Assembly: GCA_965112735.1 (NCBI GenBank)
Contig: OZ218962.1
Span: forward strand, 620,001-684,000
Direction: 5' to 3'
Length of the DNA: 64,000 bases
From: Phaeosaccion multiseriatum
Lineage: Eukaryota; Ochrophyta, other classes
Shown here: in pieces, positions 23,179-35,700 of the stretch
Numbering within the stretch: position 1 is the stretch's first letter
Layout of the letters: the number at the start of each line of letters is the position of its first letter
Notes under the pieces: model-generated
The model's database searches: none
What the model saw: the letters and a program-made list of their open reading frames with translations, nothing else
What the model was told of the DNA's origin: nothing
Translations under genes and position numbers: made by a program

Positions 23179-25044
23179 ATGGCCCAGAGTAGCGGAGGAC
23201 CCCCCCCTCGAGTGAGCGGAGAGGTACGTTTATAGAAGAGAGGGCGGAGCGGAGGCAGCTACTATTGGAAGCCATTGGTATCGCCGCACTGTTTGTTGAA
23301 CCGGAGTGCATTCGAAGACTTTGGCAATCGGCGCTATTTCCCCTCTGCCGCTTCTTCTCCACTCCATCCCATTGGCTTGCAAAGGGCTCGCCCTTAAGCG
23401 GGTCGCCTCCCGAGAGCAGTGACTCACCGCCCCTCTGGTTTTACGGTCTTTTTGCCTTCCCTCGCTCTCTCCTTCCTCGGCCGACACAAGGCCACGCGCC
23501 TCTACAGGGCCATCACTGGGGGGGAAAGCATCAAGAATGTCAAGCGAGCCATCAGCGCCCTTGTCGCTGAAGAGGGGGGAAGGAAGGCTTGCCTTGATGC
23601 CGCGATTTGTGCGGACGGGTACAACCTAATGACTGTAGCGGCGTTGGGGGGTAGAGCAGACATTGTGGGGCTTCTACTGGGGGAAGGGGCATCTCCAAAC
23701 CACGAAGCGATGACTCTTCACATCGTCACACCATTGATAGGGGCTTGCGTACGTGGCCATCTGAATGTCGTGCAGATACTGATCGAGGCCGGTGCGGATT
23801 TGGACCAAACACTTGACATGGGGACGGCCTTGTGTGCAGCTTCAGACTGTGGGCACGCAGAAGTCGTCAGAGCTTTGATCGCGGGGGGCGCCAATGTGAA
23901 TCGAGCCACGAACAACGGAGCTACACCTCTGAGCTTCGCTTCACAGGGCAATTGTGAGGGGGTTGTGAGGCTGCTCCTTGCGGCCAATGCGAATGTGAAC
24001 GAGGCCGCCAACAACGGAAGTACCCCACTGGTAATGGCGTCACTGGACGGTCATGAGGAGATGGTGGAACTGCTCCTCGCGGCCAATGCCAATGTGAACC
24101 AGGCCACCAACGACGGAAGTACACCACTGATATTGGCGTCGAAGTACGGTCATGAGGAGGTGGCGAAGTTGCTTCTTGCCAGCAACGCAGATGTGAACCA
24201 ACTGAGAAACAACGGAGCTTCGCCACTTATTGTGGCTAGCGACAAAGGGCATACAGGGATAGCGAGGCGGCTACTCGCAGCTGGTGCCGAAGTGGATCCT
24301 GTGAGTGCTACGGGAGTAACACCTCTCATGGCGGCCGCGCTGCAGGGACACGCTGAGATGTTACGTGAGCTCATCTCAGCAGGGGCAGACGTGGATCGAC
24401 ATGCCGCGGATGGGAGTACTGCTCTCGTATTGGCAGCCGCTAGCGGACACGCTGAGGTGCTGCGTGAGCTCATCTCAGCAGGGGCAGACGTGGATCGACA
24501 TGGCGCAGAGGAAAGGACTGCTGTCATGGCGGCAGCGCACCGTGGATACGCTGAGGCTCTGCGTGAGCTCGTATCGGCAGGGGCTGACGTTGATCGACAT
24601 GACGAGGAGGGGACTACTGCTCTGCAGTATGCTGCGAGCGAAGGACATGGGCATGCCCTGCGCATCCTGCTCGGCGCGGGGGCTGAGGTGGATATCAAGG
24701 ATGACAGCGGAAGAACTCCCCTCCTCTTCGCAGCATACCACAATCATGAAGGGGCGATGCACGAGCTTCTCTGCGCAGGGGCGTCTGTGGGCAAGGCTCT
24801 GACTGCTGCTCGAGAGCTTGGTCTCCTGCAAGAGGTCCGTGGCCATCTTCTTATGGCAGACAAGCGATACTTCGACTCGCAAAGCCCTGCGGACATTATG
24901 CGGACGTGCGACTTGATCTTCGGCAAGGAGAGGGGCCTACCGCCGCAGGAGAGGGGAGTGTCTTCCGGCAACGTGCTGGAAGTGGCTGCAGGCATGCGCG
25001 GAGCCGACGACGATTCCAGGTGGAAGAAACTAGACACGCATTGA
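23179..25044 (+). CDS. ankyrin-repeat protein, array copy 4 (12 repeats)
   Basis: Exons 23179..23223 (same 15 residues as copy 3, MAQSSGGPPPRVSGE) and 23491..25044, 532 aa. Exon 2 has exactly the length of copy 1 exon 2 (1554 nt) and nearly the same protein, including the distinctive VDPVSATG repeat and the HRGYAEALRELVSAG repeat that copy 3 lacks. Exon 1 and the leader, however, match copy 3. It is therefore a mosaic of array neighbours. Twelve ankyrin repeats are followed by the family tail. No membrane segment or catalytic domain is present. Confidence 0.83.
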
Positions 25045-26637
25045 AACGGCAAGAGCAATCATGGACTCGAAATGAGCGAAAAACAGGGGAGGGTTACCTC
25101 CAGTGGCAGGAGGGTATGGGGCGGTGCCGCAGCCACAGATGCAGCAGCAGCCGCAACAGTGGTAAGGGATGCAGCAGCAGCGGCAGCAACAACTACACCA
25201 ACAACGACAGCAGGAGCTACATCAGCGTGAGCACCAGCAGCACGAACAACATGGGCAGGGGCAGGATGCGTCATATCAGGCCATGAAGAGCGGTATAGCG
25301 GCGACAGGAGCAGGGACAGGGAGCGAGTTCTCGCTTTGGACGGGCGGTAGCAGCTTTGCAGGAGGAGAAGGGGGAAGGGGGGGGGGAGGGCATCAATAGG
25401 GGGAGGGGGAGGGAGCCTCTATATGGGATGCCACCGCTGGAGAGGCCCGGAGGCATGCAGGCATGCAGAGCGAGACGGAAGGCGTGGCCGAGGAAATCGG
25501 CTGAAGCAGAGGGCTGTGTCTGAGAGAGATGCGAGGGCAGAAGCACGGGTAGCGAGGACGAACCATCATGAGCAAGCGGATTGAGGGGCGTGAGGGTGGT
25601 GACGGGAGAGCACCCAGCGTCGCGAGCTGTGAGAAGAAGGCGGTGCTCCATTTAGGGCACGGTGCCGTCGGAACGGAGTCTAGCGTGGAGCGCCGTGAGG
25701 CATCCTCCAGGAGGGAGGAGGGAGGACGAAGAGGGGGGAGGTGTATATTGGAGCTTATGAGCTCGGAGTTTGATGAGTGTAGTTGAGGGGGGCGGATCCA
25801 AAGACGGGGGGTGAAGCTCGACTGCTTTGAGGCGCACGCGCACACACACATAAGGTAGTTAGGTCAGGGACGTGACGTTGCTCTTGCGCACGGGTACAAT
25901 AGATAACACAGAATAGCAGTGTGTCATTATCATGAGAGTGCGGGTTGCGCTCTGCATTGAGCCTACAAGCGCTCCGTACTCCGTGTTGTTGAGGGTGCTG
26001 TGAGCCACCAGGGCGCCGTATAGATCGGAGTGTGAGTAGAAGTTTATTGGCACCCCCCCCCCCCCCCCCCGGGGGAATCTCTAGCTGCCAGGAGAGAAGG
26101 TAATGGTCAGAGCGAGAAAAAAAAAAAAAAAAACCCTTTTCCTCCTCCCTGTTTAAATTATAATAGACTGTGAGGCTTCCCAGTCTAGTCGTTGAGCTAC
26201 TTGCGCCACCCCCCCTCTCCATCCTCCCACTACTCCCTGTGGCCGGCTTGTTGCTGCTGGGCTTGGCGCCGCTCCCCTCCTGAAGCGCCCTTCTCACGTA
26301 AGCAAACGCCTATCGTTGGCGCCTACCGTAGTGTTTGTTTGTTGATGGAGTACTCGTGCGGGGCCTGTTGATCTGCCTTCCCCCCTACTCACCACTCGAA
26401 CGGGCCCGGGCCTCCGCCCCCACCCGCTTCAAGCAACGAGGTCACAACCTTTAACTCTATATACATAATGCAGCACGCCCCACCCCCCCTATCTTTTTCT
26501 CCTCCTTCCGTTCTCTCATCTCCCCTGTCTTTCCATTGCCTCTTGGTGGCTGCCCCTTATGTCGGCCCAGGTGTTACTACCAAAGAGCTCAATTGCGTTC
26601 CATCTTACGCTGAGGAGAAAGTCAAGACTGCAGTACC
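25045..26637. other. 3' region of ankyrin copy 4 and unique spacer
   Basis: It contains the copy-4 Gln/His-rich ORF (25169-25399, 76 codons), a frameshifted tail relic (25425-25504), the conserved 3' block (about 25805-26070) and poly-C and poly-A runs. A small hairpin follows near 26166-26189 (TAGACTG / CAGTCTA). From 26190 to 26637 the sequence is pyrimidine-rich spacer and the presumed promoter of the zinc-finger gene. Confidence 0.55.
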
Positions 26638-27568
26638 ATGCCGCACCTTGTTGAGAATGCCTCAAGCGACAGGTCCAAGTGCAGCAGGTGCAAGGGGAAT
26701 GTAAGTAGAGGCGGATAAAGAGGGGGGGGAGAGAGAGCAGCGTAGAGGGATGGGAGAGGAAAGTGCCCTTGCTTCAACTTTCCGTTCTTCCTTCCCCCTC
26801 CCCTGTTCTCCCTTCGCCCCTCAACCGCTCAATCGCTCTTCGCCTCCGCCACCCCCTTTGCCTGCCTCGCCTCCGGCCCAGGCCGCCCCAGGCTCCTTAC
26901 CGCTCTGAAACATGACGAACTAATCCCCCCACCCCTGATCTCTCTCTCTCACTATTTGCTGCACAACAATTCTCTTTGCCTCCTTCGTATATATAGATCG
27001 CCAAGGGGGAACTCCGCTTCACTTCCCACAAGGACGCAGATACCGGCGGGACCTCCATCTCCTCCTCCCGCCACCTCCCCTGTGTGACGTCTACTCAAAT
27101 CTCCGGGCACCGTGTAGCGGATGACCTGGATGGATTCGGTACGCCCCACAGCAGGGAAGGAGGGGACATTCTTCCTTTGATTGCCCCCCCAGATGATGAG
27201 ACTCTCCTGTTGCTTCGCTTCTTCCTAAGCTTTTGTTTCTTCCTCGCTCTCTTGCCTCTTGTAGGAGCTTGGTGTTCGCTTCTTTTTGGCCTTGTTACCT
27301 TGCTTGCTTTGCTCATGTGCCCGAATCCGTCCGACTCCTCCCTCCCTCCCTCCCTCCCTCCCTCCCTCCCTCCCTCCCTCCCTCCACCCCCCCAAGCCGA
27401 GCTGACGTCCGACGACCAGGCCATTGTGACCGCTACTTTCAACTGCATCAAGCAAGGGGGCACAAACCTTGATGAGCTCGTCCAAGCCGCAAACATTCAC
27501 CGAGTGGAGCTCTCTGCTAGCTGTGTGAGTGTGTCTGTGTGTGAGTGTGTGTGAGTGTGTGTGAGTGT

Positions 27569-27615
<47 letters not shown>

Positions 27616-28157
27616 CGTGTATGAGTGTGCGTCTATGCGCGTGTGTGTGTGCAAGAGTGTGGGTGCGTGAGAGCCATCTCCAGCGAGAGGGGTGTCCGAT
27701 CAGACAAACAGTCAGTCTATCCCTCCATCCCCCAACATGCTCCCATCAATACATCTACGGCCATCCTCCCATCCACTGCCATCCTCCAACCAGGTGGAGT
27801 ACAAGATCGAGCCCTCCCCCCGGTCCAGGAAGTGCGCCAGGAAGGACTGTGATGAGCTCATCCCCATGAACGTGCGTTGTGCTTTCTTGACGGTGGTTTC
27901 GGAGTCGTCAGTCAGCCTCTGACGTGACGTCAGTGCCCTTCATTTCCTACCGCCTGACCTTCTGCGTGCCGTGCTTCGCCTCCTCTTTTTCCCTCCACTC
28001 GCTCGTCACACAAACGGCTGCCCCTCCCCCCCTGGGCCGAGCAGTTTCCGAGTCTGGGTGTGGCCAGCAAGAGCAACAAGTCGCTGGCCTTCAAGTGGTT
28101 CCACCTCACTTGCCTCACGCCAGACATGGCCCGCATTGTGCAGGTGTGTGTGTGTGT

Positions 28158-28253
<96 letters not shown>

Positions 28254-29392
28254 GTGTATGTATGTGTGCGTGCGCGTATGGCTGCACGCATCTCACCGCC
28301 CTCCCCTGATCCACGGCCATCAACTTCCTTATCAGACGAAGCTCTTCGGACCTAGGCAAGTCACCGCCTCCTCTGCTGCCGCCGCTTCCGAGCCTGTCGT
28401 TGCTGCCGCCGCTTCCGAGCCTGTCGTTGCTGCCGCCGCTTCCGAGCCTGTCGCTGCTGCCGCTGCGACGGCATCCGAGCCTGCCGCTGCTTCCGAGCCT
28501 GCTGCTGAGCCTGCCGCTGGCTCCCCTACTCAGCCTGCCGCCGGTGCTGAGCCCACAGTCTCTGAGTCTGCCCAGGCTGTCGAGCCCGCCGCTGTCGAGC
28601 TTGTCGCTACAGAGGCTGTCGCTGCAGAGGCTGCCGCTGCCCAGCCTGCCACTCTCGAGTCTGGCGCCGCCGCTCAGCCTGCCGAGTCTCAGCCAGCTGA
28701 GGCTCCTGCTGCTCAGCCTGCAACCCAGCCTGCTGCACAGCCTGCTATCCAGCCTGCTACCCAGCCTGGTGCCCTTGCTCCAGTCGCACTCGACGACAAC
28801 GTGGTGACGAAGGGGGTGGTGCATGGAGCGCCTCCGGGCTCTGACATGCGGGGCTTGCTCGAGGAGGTGGTGGGGGTGGTGTTGGCGGAGGGGGAGGACG
28901 AGGAGGGCACGACGGCTGCGTTGGATGCACTCAAGAACAAGTGGCTCAAGACCGCCAAGGAGGAGGTGAGAGGGGAGAGAGAGTGTGTTTCGGTGCTTGC
29001 TTTCTCGCTTGCTTGATTGAAAGCAGGATTGAGACTGTGTTGTAAAGGCTCTCCAACTCACGCAGTCCCTCTCTGTCGGCGTGTGCCTCATCAATGGCGC
29101 TGCCTTACACCCTCTTCCATCACCAAATAAGGAGCAAGCGCAGGCCAGAGCGATGCAGGGGGCGGCCGCAGCGGCGGCAGCGGCAGCGGAGACAGTGACT
29201 GGGGGGGGGGAGGACACTGACACAGGCAAGGGCAAGAGCCAGAGGAAGAGAAAGAGCACGGCCAAGGCTGAGGAGCTAGCCGCGGCCAGCCCCGAGAAGA
29301 GGAAGAAGAGGAGCCCCGTTGCCAAGAAGGCCGCAGCAGAGGGGGAGGAGGTGGCTTCGGTGGCTCAGCAGGAGGACGCCCCCAAGGCCTGA
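26638..29392 (+). CDS. protein with two PARP-type zinc fingers, no catalytic domain
   Basis: Seven exons: 26638..26700, 26997..27138, 27397..27524, 27794..27871, 28045..28143, 28336..28965, 29132..29392; 466 aa. Finger 1: SKCSRCKGN joined to IAKGELRF, then RHLPC (C-x2-C ... H-x2-C), followed by DDLDGFAELTSDDQ as in PARP-type fingers. Finger 2: SRKCARKDCDELIPMN, then SNKSLAFKWFHLTC (first pair is C-x4-C). PARP fingers bind DNA breaks. The next 210 codons are Ala/Glu/Pro-rich with SEP and AQPA-type repeats. The C-terminus is basic and looks like a nuclear localisation region (SQRKRKST, EKRKKRS). No WGR or ADP-ribosyltransferase motif is present. The ATG is the first after an in-frame TGA at 26611. 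A nuclear DNA-damage or chromatin role is inferred. Confidence 0.8.
27525..27620. repeat. (GT)n intron microsatellite
   Basis: A GTGAGTGT and GT array starts at the donor of the third intron of the zinc-finger gene. Confidence 0.85.
28144..28252. repeat. (GT)n intron microsatellite, ~50 units
   Basis: A nearly pure GT array starts at the donor of the fifth intron of the zinc-finger gene. The donor GT is part of the array. Confidence 0.9.
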
Positions 29393-30047
29393 GCGCACTT
29401 GGCTTCAGGCTGTACATAGCGCACTTCAGGGGAGTATCGAGTAGCGGCAGCAGCGGCAGCAGCAGCAGCAGCAACAGCCCCACAAGTCGATCAAAGTTTC
29501 TATCACACAGGGTGGAAGTCAAGAGGAGAGAGAGACAAGAGTAGAATGTAGACAGAGAGAGAGTAGTTGTGTCTGAGGGGGGGAGGGGAAGGAGGAAAAC
29601 AAATTATTTCCATATACATGTATGTACGTACGAGTATCGTTCAATGACCTCCTTTCAAATAGCCCACATAGGTTTATGCTCTACCCTTAGGATCTGTCAT
29701 GCTTTATTTACCCTTTTAGGACTCCCCAGACATGCTTTGCGAGCAGGGGAATTATAGCCTCCCTCTGCCATCCCCCACTTTGCTCTCCGCCCCTGTTTGT
29801 TGCTATCTTCTGATGGGGTATCGCTACCGACGGGCCCCAAGAGGGCATGATCTTCTAAGAAGCCCCTTCGTAACCTTATTCTCACTCGTTTACTGTTTCC
29901 ATTGCTTCACATGCAGCGAGCTGTTGATGCGCTGTTGATGCTCACCTTGCCACTACAATCACTTGCACCACTCCCCATATGCTGACAAATGGCTATTACT
30001 CCGTCCATCGCTTCCTCCTCCTCGTCCCCACTCACTCCTTCTCGTCC
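29393..30047. other. convergent intergenic region, zinc-finger gene (+) / LRR-kinase gene (-)
   Basis: It holds a GCA-rich tract near 29440-29475 and AT-richer unique sequence (29600-29960). No ORF, tRNA or repeat element is supported; both 3' UTRs are expected here. Confidence 0.5.
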
Positions 30048-30531
30048 TCACTCTTCTTCTTCTTCGTCCTCCTCAAGCCCCCCCTTCTCCTCCTCTGCGT
30101 CCTCCTCCCTGGTCTCGCCCTCCCCTTCCTCGTGCCCCCCTCTCCTCCTCTCCAGAGCCTTCCTCCTCCCCCACCCCCTCCTCCTGCCGCCTCGTCCCGC
30201 CACCCCATCTTCCAATACCGCTACCATCATCTCCTCCCCCATCTCCTCCTTCTCCTCTTCGTCCTCCTTCTCCTCTTCGTCCTCCTCCTCGTTCTCGCCC
30301 TCCCCTTCCTCCTGCCCTCCTTTCCTCCTCCCCAACGCCTTCCTCCCCCACCTCCTCCTCCTGCCTCCTCGTTCCCCCATCCCACCTTCCAATACCGCCA
30401 CCACCATCTCCTCCTCGATCTCGATCTCCTCCTCCTCCTCCTCCTCTTCGTCTTTCTCGTCCTCCTCCACCTCCTCGTCCTCCTCCTTACTCCTCCTCAA
30501 CCTCAGTGGTTCGTATCTCTCTTCCTCGAGC

Positions 30532-30586
<55 letters not shown>

Positions 30587-32650
30587 CCACCACCTCCTCC
30601 TCCTCATCCCTCTCTTCCTCCTCATCCACCACCTCTTCCTCCTCCTCGTCGTCGTCGTCGTCCTCCTCTTTCTGTGGCGCTACTGCTAAAGCTCCTGGCG
30701 CTGCCTGCGCCACCCTCGTGAGCGTGCCGTCATCATCGACAACGATAGAGCTTCCAATCAAGCTGCTCCCGCTGCTGCTACCCCTGCTGCTAAAACTGCT
30801 ACATATGCTGCTACCTATGCTGCTGAACACCCCCCTTTCGCTGCTGCTGCCCCTACTGGCCCTGTTGCTGCCGAGGTCCTCGCTGCTGCTGCTGTTGCTG
30901 CTGTTGCTGCTGCTGCTGCTGCTGTACACGCTGTTGCTGCGGCTTTCCCTCCTCGCTCTGCTGGTCCTCCTACTGCTGCTTCCCCTCCTGCCCCTGCTGC
31001 CATAGCCGTTGTGCCTCTTTCCGCCCCGAACCTGTCCCTTTCCCGGACCCTGATCCTGACTCTGACCCTGACCCTGACCCTGACTCGGACTCTGACCCTG
31101 GCCCTGACCCTGACCCCGACCCTGACCCTGGCATTGAGCCTGAGCCTGACCCTGAGCCTGTCTCCGCCCCTGTCCCTGACTCTGAATGGCATCTCGGTGT
31201 CCCTGCTGCTTCTCCTGCTGCTTGTTGTTCTCCTGCTGCTCCTCCTTGTTTCCATTCCCAGAAAGCAAATTCAGGAAGAACTCTTGCGGCCCTCCCACAG
31301 AGAGGCCCAGGCCCTCCAGGTGCGGTTGGAGCACCTGCAGCAGACGGATCCGAAGCTCTGCCCGCAGAGGTTGCAAGTAGGCCGCCAGCAGCTTCTCTCT
31401 CCTCCCCTTCTGGGCAGCCTTGAAGTCGTCGAAGCTGCCGTACACATCACCAGTCAGGTTGAGAGCACATGATGCCACGTGTGTGTGAGCGTCGTTACCG
31501 CAGTCCGCGAGGCAGTAGGCGCAGAAACCCGCAGCGCAGCGGCCGCACTGGAGAGCGAAGCAGTCTTCAAAGCTTACGAAGGCATACTTGCAGCGTGGGC
31601 AGGCCAGGTTGATGACCGTTTCGATGACACGGAGCGAGTGTTGACGAGCCTCTTCCTCTATGGCATCGGCCGCCGATCGTTTGGCAAAGTCTCTGTGCAT
31701 CGCCTCCAGCCTCTCCTGCACAACGAGGGGGGTCGCACGGCGAAGGAAGAGATGGCACGGGGGAGAGGGTGGGAGATAAAGCCACAAACAGGCGCCACAC
31801 AGTCCACACGAATGGCCGGCAAGAACGGCATCAATCAGACTTCGGCCCTCTCATGGACTTCTCTTATCAAACAAGCATCCTCCCCCCCTTTCCTCCTCAC
31901 CTCGTGAACAGCCTCCATGTCTTGCTCAGCCTTGCTCTTCACCCCCTCGCTCAGCGCCGTGGCGTACCCTTCTAGGCACTCGTCGCAGATGAAGTGCTCC
32001 GCGTCGCGTTGCACCCCCTCCGCTGCGAGGAAGGTCTCCCAGCAGGTGCCGCACTGGAGCTTGCGCTGCTTCACCCTGTCCTCGCCCTCCGCGGTCCTTC
32101 TGCCGAGCTCCACCAAGAGAGGGTGGGCCAGCGCCTCCGAGCAGCTCATTCTCTCCGCCGGGTCAAAGGCCAGCAGTGCAGCGAGGAAGCCAGTGAGCAA
32201 GTCCCCTCTCCTGCTGTGCGCTGCCGCCTTGTCTCTTCTCCCCCTCTCTCGCCAGCTGAGCTGCACCCCTTCTTGCAACAGCTCTTCCGCAAGCCTCCCA
32301 AAAGCGAACATGTCGACGCTTGGAGTGAGGGGGCTTCCTCGTCGTTGCCGCAGCTCTGGAGGGGCGTAGCGCAAGGTCATGTCCGTTCCCTGGATGCCCC
32401 CTAGAAACGTGGTCGAACCCACTCCCCCAGACAAGTCGTCCTCCTTGCGTAGCCCGTCAAAGTCGGACAGCACGGCGGTGCCTCGCGAGGTGAGCAGCAC
32501 GTTGGAGGGCTTGAGGTCGCAGTGCACGAGGCCGCTGGCGTGAAGGTGGTGCAGCCCGGCCAACACGTCGCTCAGTATCTGCGAGAGGCGGACGGCGAAA
32601 GGAAGCGGAGAACAGCTCAGTAGACACACACACACACGTGCGCGCGCACA

Positions 32651-32731
<81 letters not shown>

Positions 32732-35700
32732 ACACCTGCCCGCAGAAGGCCGCATTTCTGGTCGAGGCAGAGTTGGCGTCCATCCAGGCTCGGAGATCTC
32801 CTCCCTCATAGTGTGGCATCTGCAGGTAGCAGCAGCCCGCCGTGACGTCCTGGAACACAGCGCACACGCCCACGAGATTGGGGTGCCTCAGCTGGTGCAG
32901 CAGGGCAACCTGTTGGGCACGGAGTGAACGGAAGATGAGGAGGAGAGGAGAGCAGGTTCGACGTGAGTGCGTGGGGGCTCACTTCTTAGTTAAGCCTACG
33001 TCAAAGCGGTGCGTGAGAGAGAGAAAGGGAGGAGAGGGAGCGAGCGACAGGACGCACCTGTCTGTAGAAGCGGCGCATGTCCCGTTCCAGCTTCAACCTG
33101 AACCCTTTCACTACCGTCCTGCGTTGGAGAGGCACATCGTCCTGCCGCTGCTCCGTGGTGGACTCCCCTGCCTCCTCCACGAGGTAGACATGCCTTCCCA
33201 CTTGGGTGGAGAGCAGCGTCTGCTTGGCAAAGCTCTGGAGGGTCTGGCCCTCAGCCAGCAGTCCCAGGCGCCTCACCTCCATCCCGAGGGAGGAGGCGTC
33301 AATGCGCACCTCCTTGCCCCACTCGTTGCCCTCCAGCAGCAGCTCAGGGTGGTGCTCCTGCGCCAGGCGGTACAGCTTGCTCTCCTCCGCCATGATGCGC
33401 TGGCGTAGCTCCTACTTGGGGAAGGGAGCACAGCCACACAGCCGCACAGTCACACAACCAACGGGAGAGGGACAGGGATGCAGCTCAGTCATTCGCTCCT
33501 CTGCGTTCGCGGGAGGGCAGGGTCGAGCGTTTGTCGACGATGAGCCAACCCCACACGGCATAAGACGTACCTTCTGATTGATACCGGAGATGACAAGCCT
33601 CAGCCCTGCCTGCAGGCCGTCAGTGGACTCTCCCCAGCGCTTCTTCTGAGCGATGGTGAGCTTCAGCGTCTCCACCTCGTCCTGAAGGTCGTGCAGCTCC
33701 CCGCGGAGGACCTTCAGCCCGCTGTTGTCGGGAGGGTAGCACGCGCTGGACACCACCTGGAGGGCACAGGACGAGTCATCAGAGCATATCGGCACGGGGA
33801 GAGAGAGAGAGAGAGAGAAAGTTGAAACAAAAGAAAAAGTGGTAGTCACAGGACGAGAGTGAAGAAACGCCTTCTGGAAGGCGATGCTTACCTCCTGCTG
33901 CTGACCGAGCAACTCAAGGAAGGTCAGTGCCTCCATCGTCGCCAGTCTCTGGCGGTAGTGAGCGAGCAGGCCGTCCCCAGCCTCCAAGACGACTTTCAGT
34001 GGAAGGTCTTTCATCACTTCGGTGCCGCTCTCCTCGTCGTTGACCGCCGCCTGCGCCTCCGCCGCCAGTCGAATGCACCGTCGTGTGCCGCCGTCGTCCT
34101 CCTCGCTCTCTCCCACAGCTCCTGCTCCCTCCTCGACTCCGGTGCTTGTGCCTCCCAGCGACCCGAGTGCCTTCGCCAGCGCGTGCCCCAGCTCTTTACA
34201 GCGCCCGTCAGTGCTCTGCGCGAGGACAGCAAGGTCGTGCGCTGCCTCCCACTGCCTCACGGCTCGCAGCGCCTCTGTGCACAACGCCCCAAGGCCTCGA
34301 CTTCCGCCCACGCCCTCCCCCTGCCCTCCGTTCTCTTCAATCGGGATTTCGACGGCTCCTTGGAATTCCCTCAGTGATGTCACCAGACGCTCCACTTTCT
34401 CGACCTCTCTCTTCTCGGCTTCGACCTTGTCGGGCAGCCCCTCCCTGGCATTCGTCACCAGGACCTGACTCATTGCGCTGACAAAGCTCCTCCTCTCCCC
34501 GTCTCGAGCAGCGACGATCTCCTGTAAACTCTTGCCCGTGAGCCCTTTGCTGTCCACCAACACAGCCTGGGTCAGCATTGACCCCGTCCGAGCCTCCCCC
34601 GACACAGGCGGGCTCCACTTCCTCAGTACCCGCTGGTGCATCTTGAGAGAGTCCCAGTGCCCACGGGCCCGCTTTGCACCATTCACCATCCCTGCCAGAG
34701 CCTCTGTCCCGATTGTGACCCTGCCCCGCGTCCCTTCGCCTGTGGACATGGACTCAATCACCTTGAGTAGACCCCTCCAGGAGGTCGGCAGGCCGAACTG
34801 CTCTTGCACCTCTGCGCTGTGCTTGTGCTGCGAACGCTCCCTGGCGCTCGCTACCCCCGCTGTGACCGCCAGCAGTGTGCACACCCCGGAGGACAGCGAC
34901 GCTCTTTGTGCCTCCCCCAGCTGCGCCTTTAGAGACCTCACTTGAGCTCTCAGGGAGATGGAAGATGCCCTCTCCCGCTCCAGCTCGTACCAGACCTCCT
35001 CTCTCTCGCTCGGCAGCGGAAGCTCCTTTTGCCAAAGCTGTACTTTGTTTCGACGTTCCAACCTACCGGGATTGCCTGAGGAGGCCGGGCAGCACAGAGA
35101 AAACACACAGATGGCGCAGAGAAAGTGAGTCACATCACATCACACAACAGCTGCTGCGCGGACCAGGCAAGCGGGGCCTCCTCTCCCCTCTTAAGCAGCA
35201 GGGGGTTGGACTGTACGCACCCAGATATGCTCTCTCGTGTCAACTTCCACAAGACTAATCGTAAGAGAATCGTCGCTCGAGCAAGGATTTGCGGCAGCTG
35301 CTGAGGAGGCTTTATGGCCCATCTTGGGAGGGCTTACCGAGGAGGTCAGGGTTCCCGGGAGCGAAATAGGCATACGCCAATTGGGGAAGAGACCCAAGCT
35401 GCGCAGGAATGGCGCCTGTGAGCTCGTTGCCTTCCAGATTGAGAAGGAGAAGGCTCTTGAGCTCACCGAGCTCATCCGGAATGCTCCCTGAGGGGTGAGG
35501 GGGGGAGGGGGGGCGAAACCTGAGACGGGAAAGTGGGCCAAGAATCTATGCAAGCAAACTGAGCGAAATACACGGGTAAGCTCTGGATGACGCGCCGACA
35601 AGAGCGGTTACTCAAGAGCGGCTCTGGCGCGGCATGAGTGAAAGCTTCTCGTGCCCTGACCCCCTTCCTTTGGCTCGAAAAAACATACATCGTCCGTTCT

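Larger units (their letters stand above)
14450..26095 (+). repeat. tandem segmental duplication of ankyrin units (four copies, ~2.8-3 kb each)
   Basis: Copies begin near 14450, 17413, 20442 and 23179. Units 2-4 share a 5' leader (GGTGCAGCGTGAATACCGTC), exon 1, the intron and the ankyrin exon; all four share the ankyrin exon and a 3' block. Unit 1 has a different exon 1. The 3' Gln/His-rich block is present after copies 1, 2 and 4 and replaced after copy 3. The array ends at a poly-C/poly-G junction near 26050-26080. Confidence 0.85.

Noticed and set aside
26155-26215. Possible tRNA with a TAGCTCAACGACTAGA D-loop-like stretch on the minus strand
   Set aside because: No T-loop consensus and no complete acceptor stem; only a 7-bp hairpin (TAGACTG/CAGTCTA) is supported.
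29963-31005. Large plus-strand Ser/Pro/Leu ORFs
   Set aside because: They are antisense shadows of the acidic, low-complexity last exon of the LRR-kinase-RBR gene, which is in phase with ten other exons.
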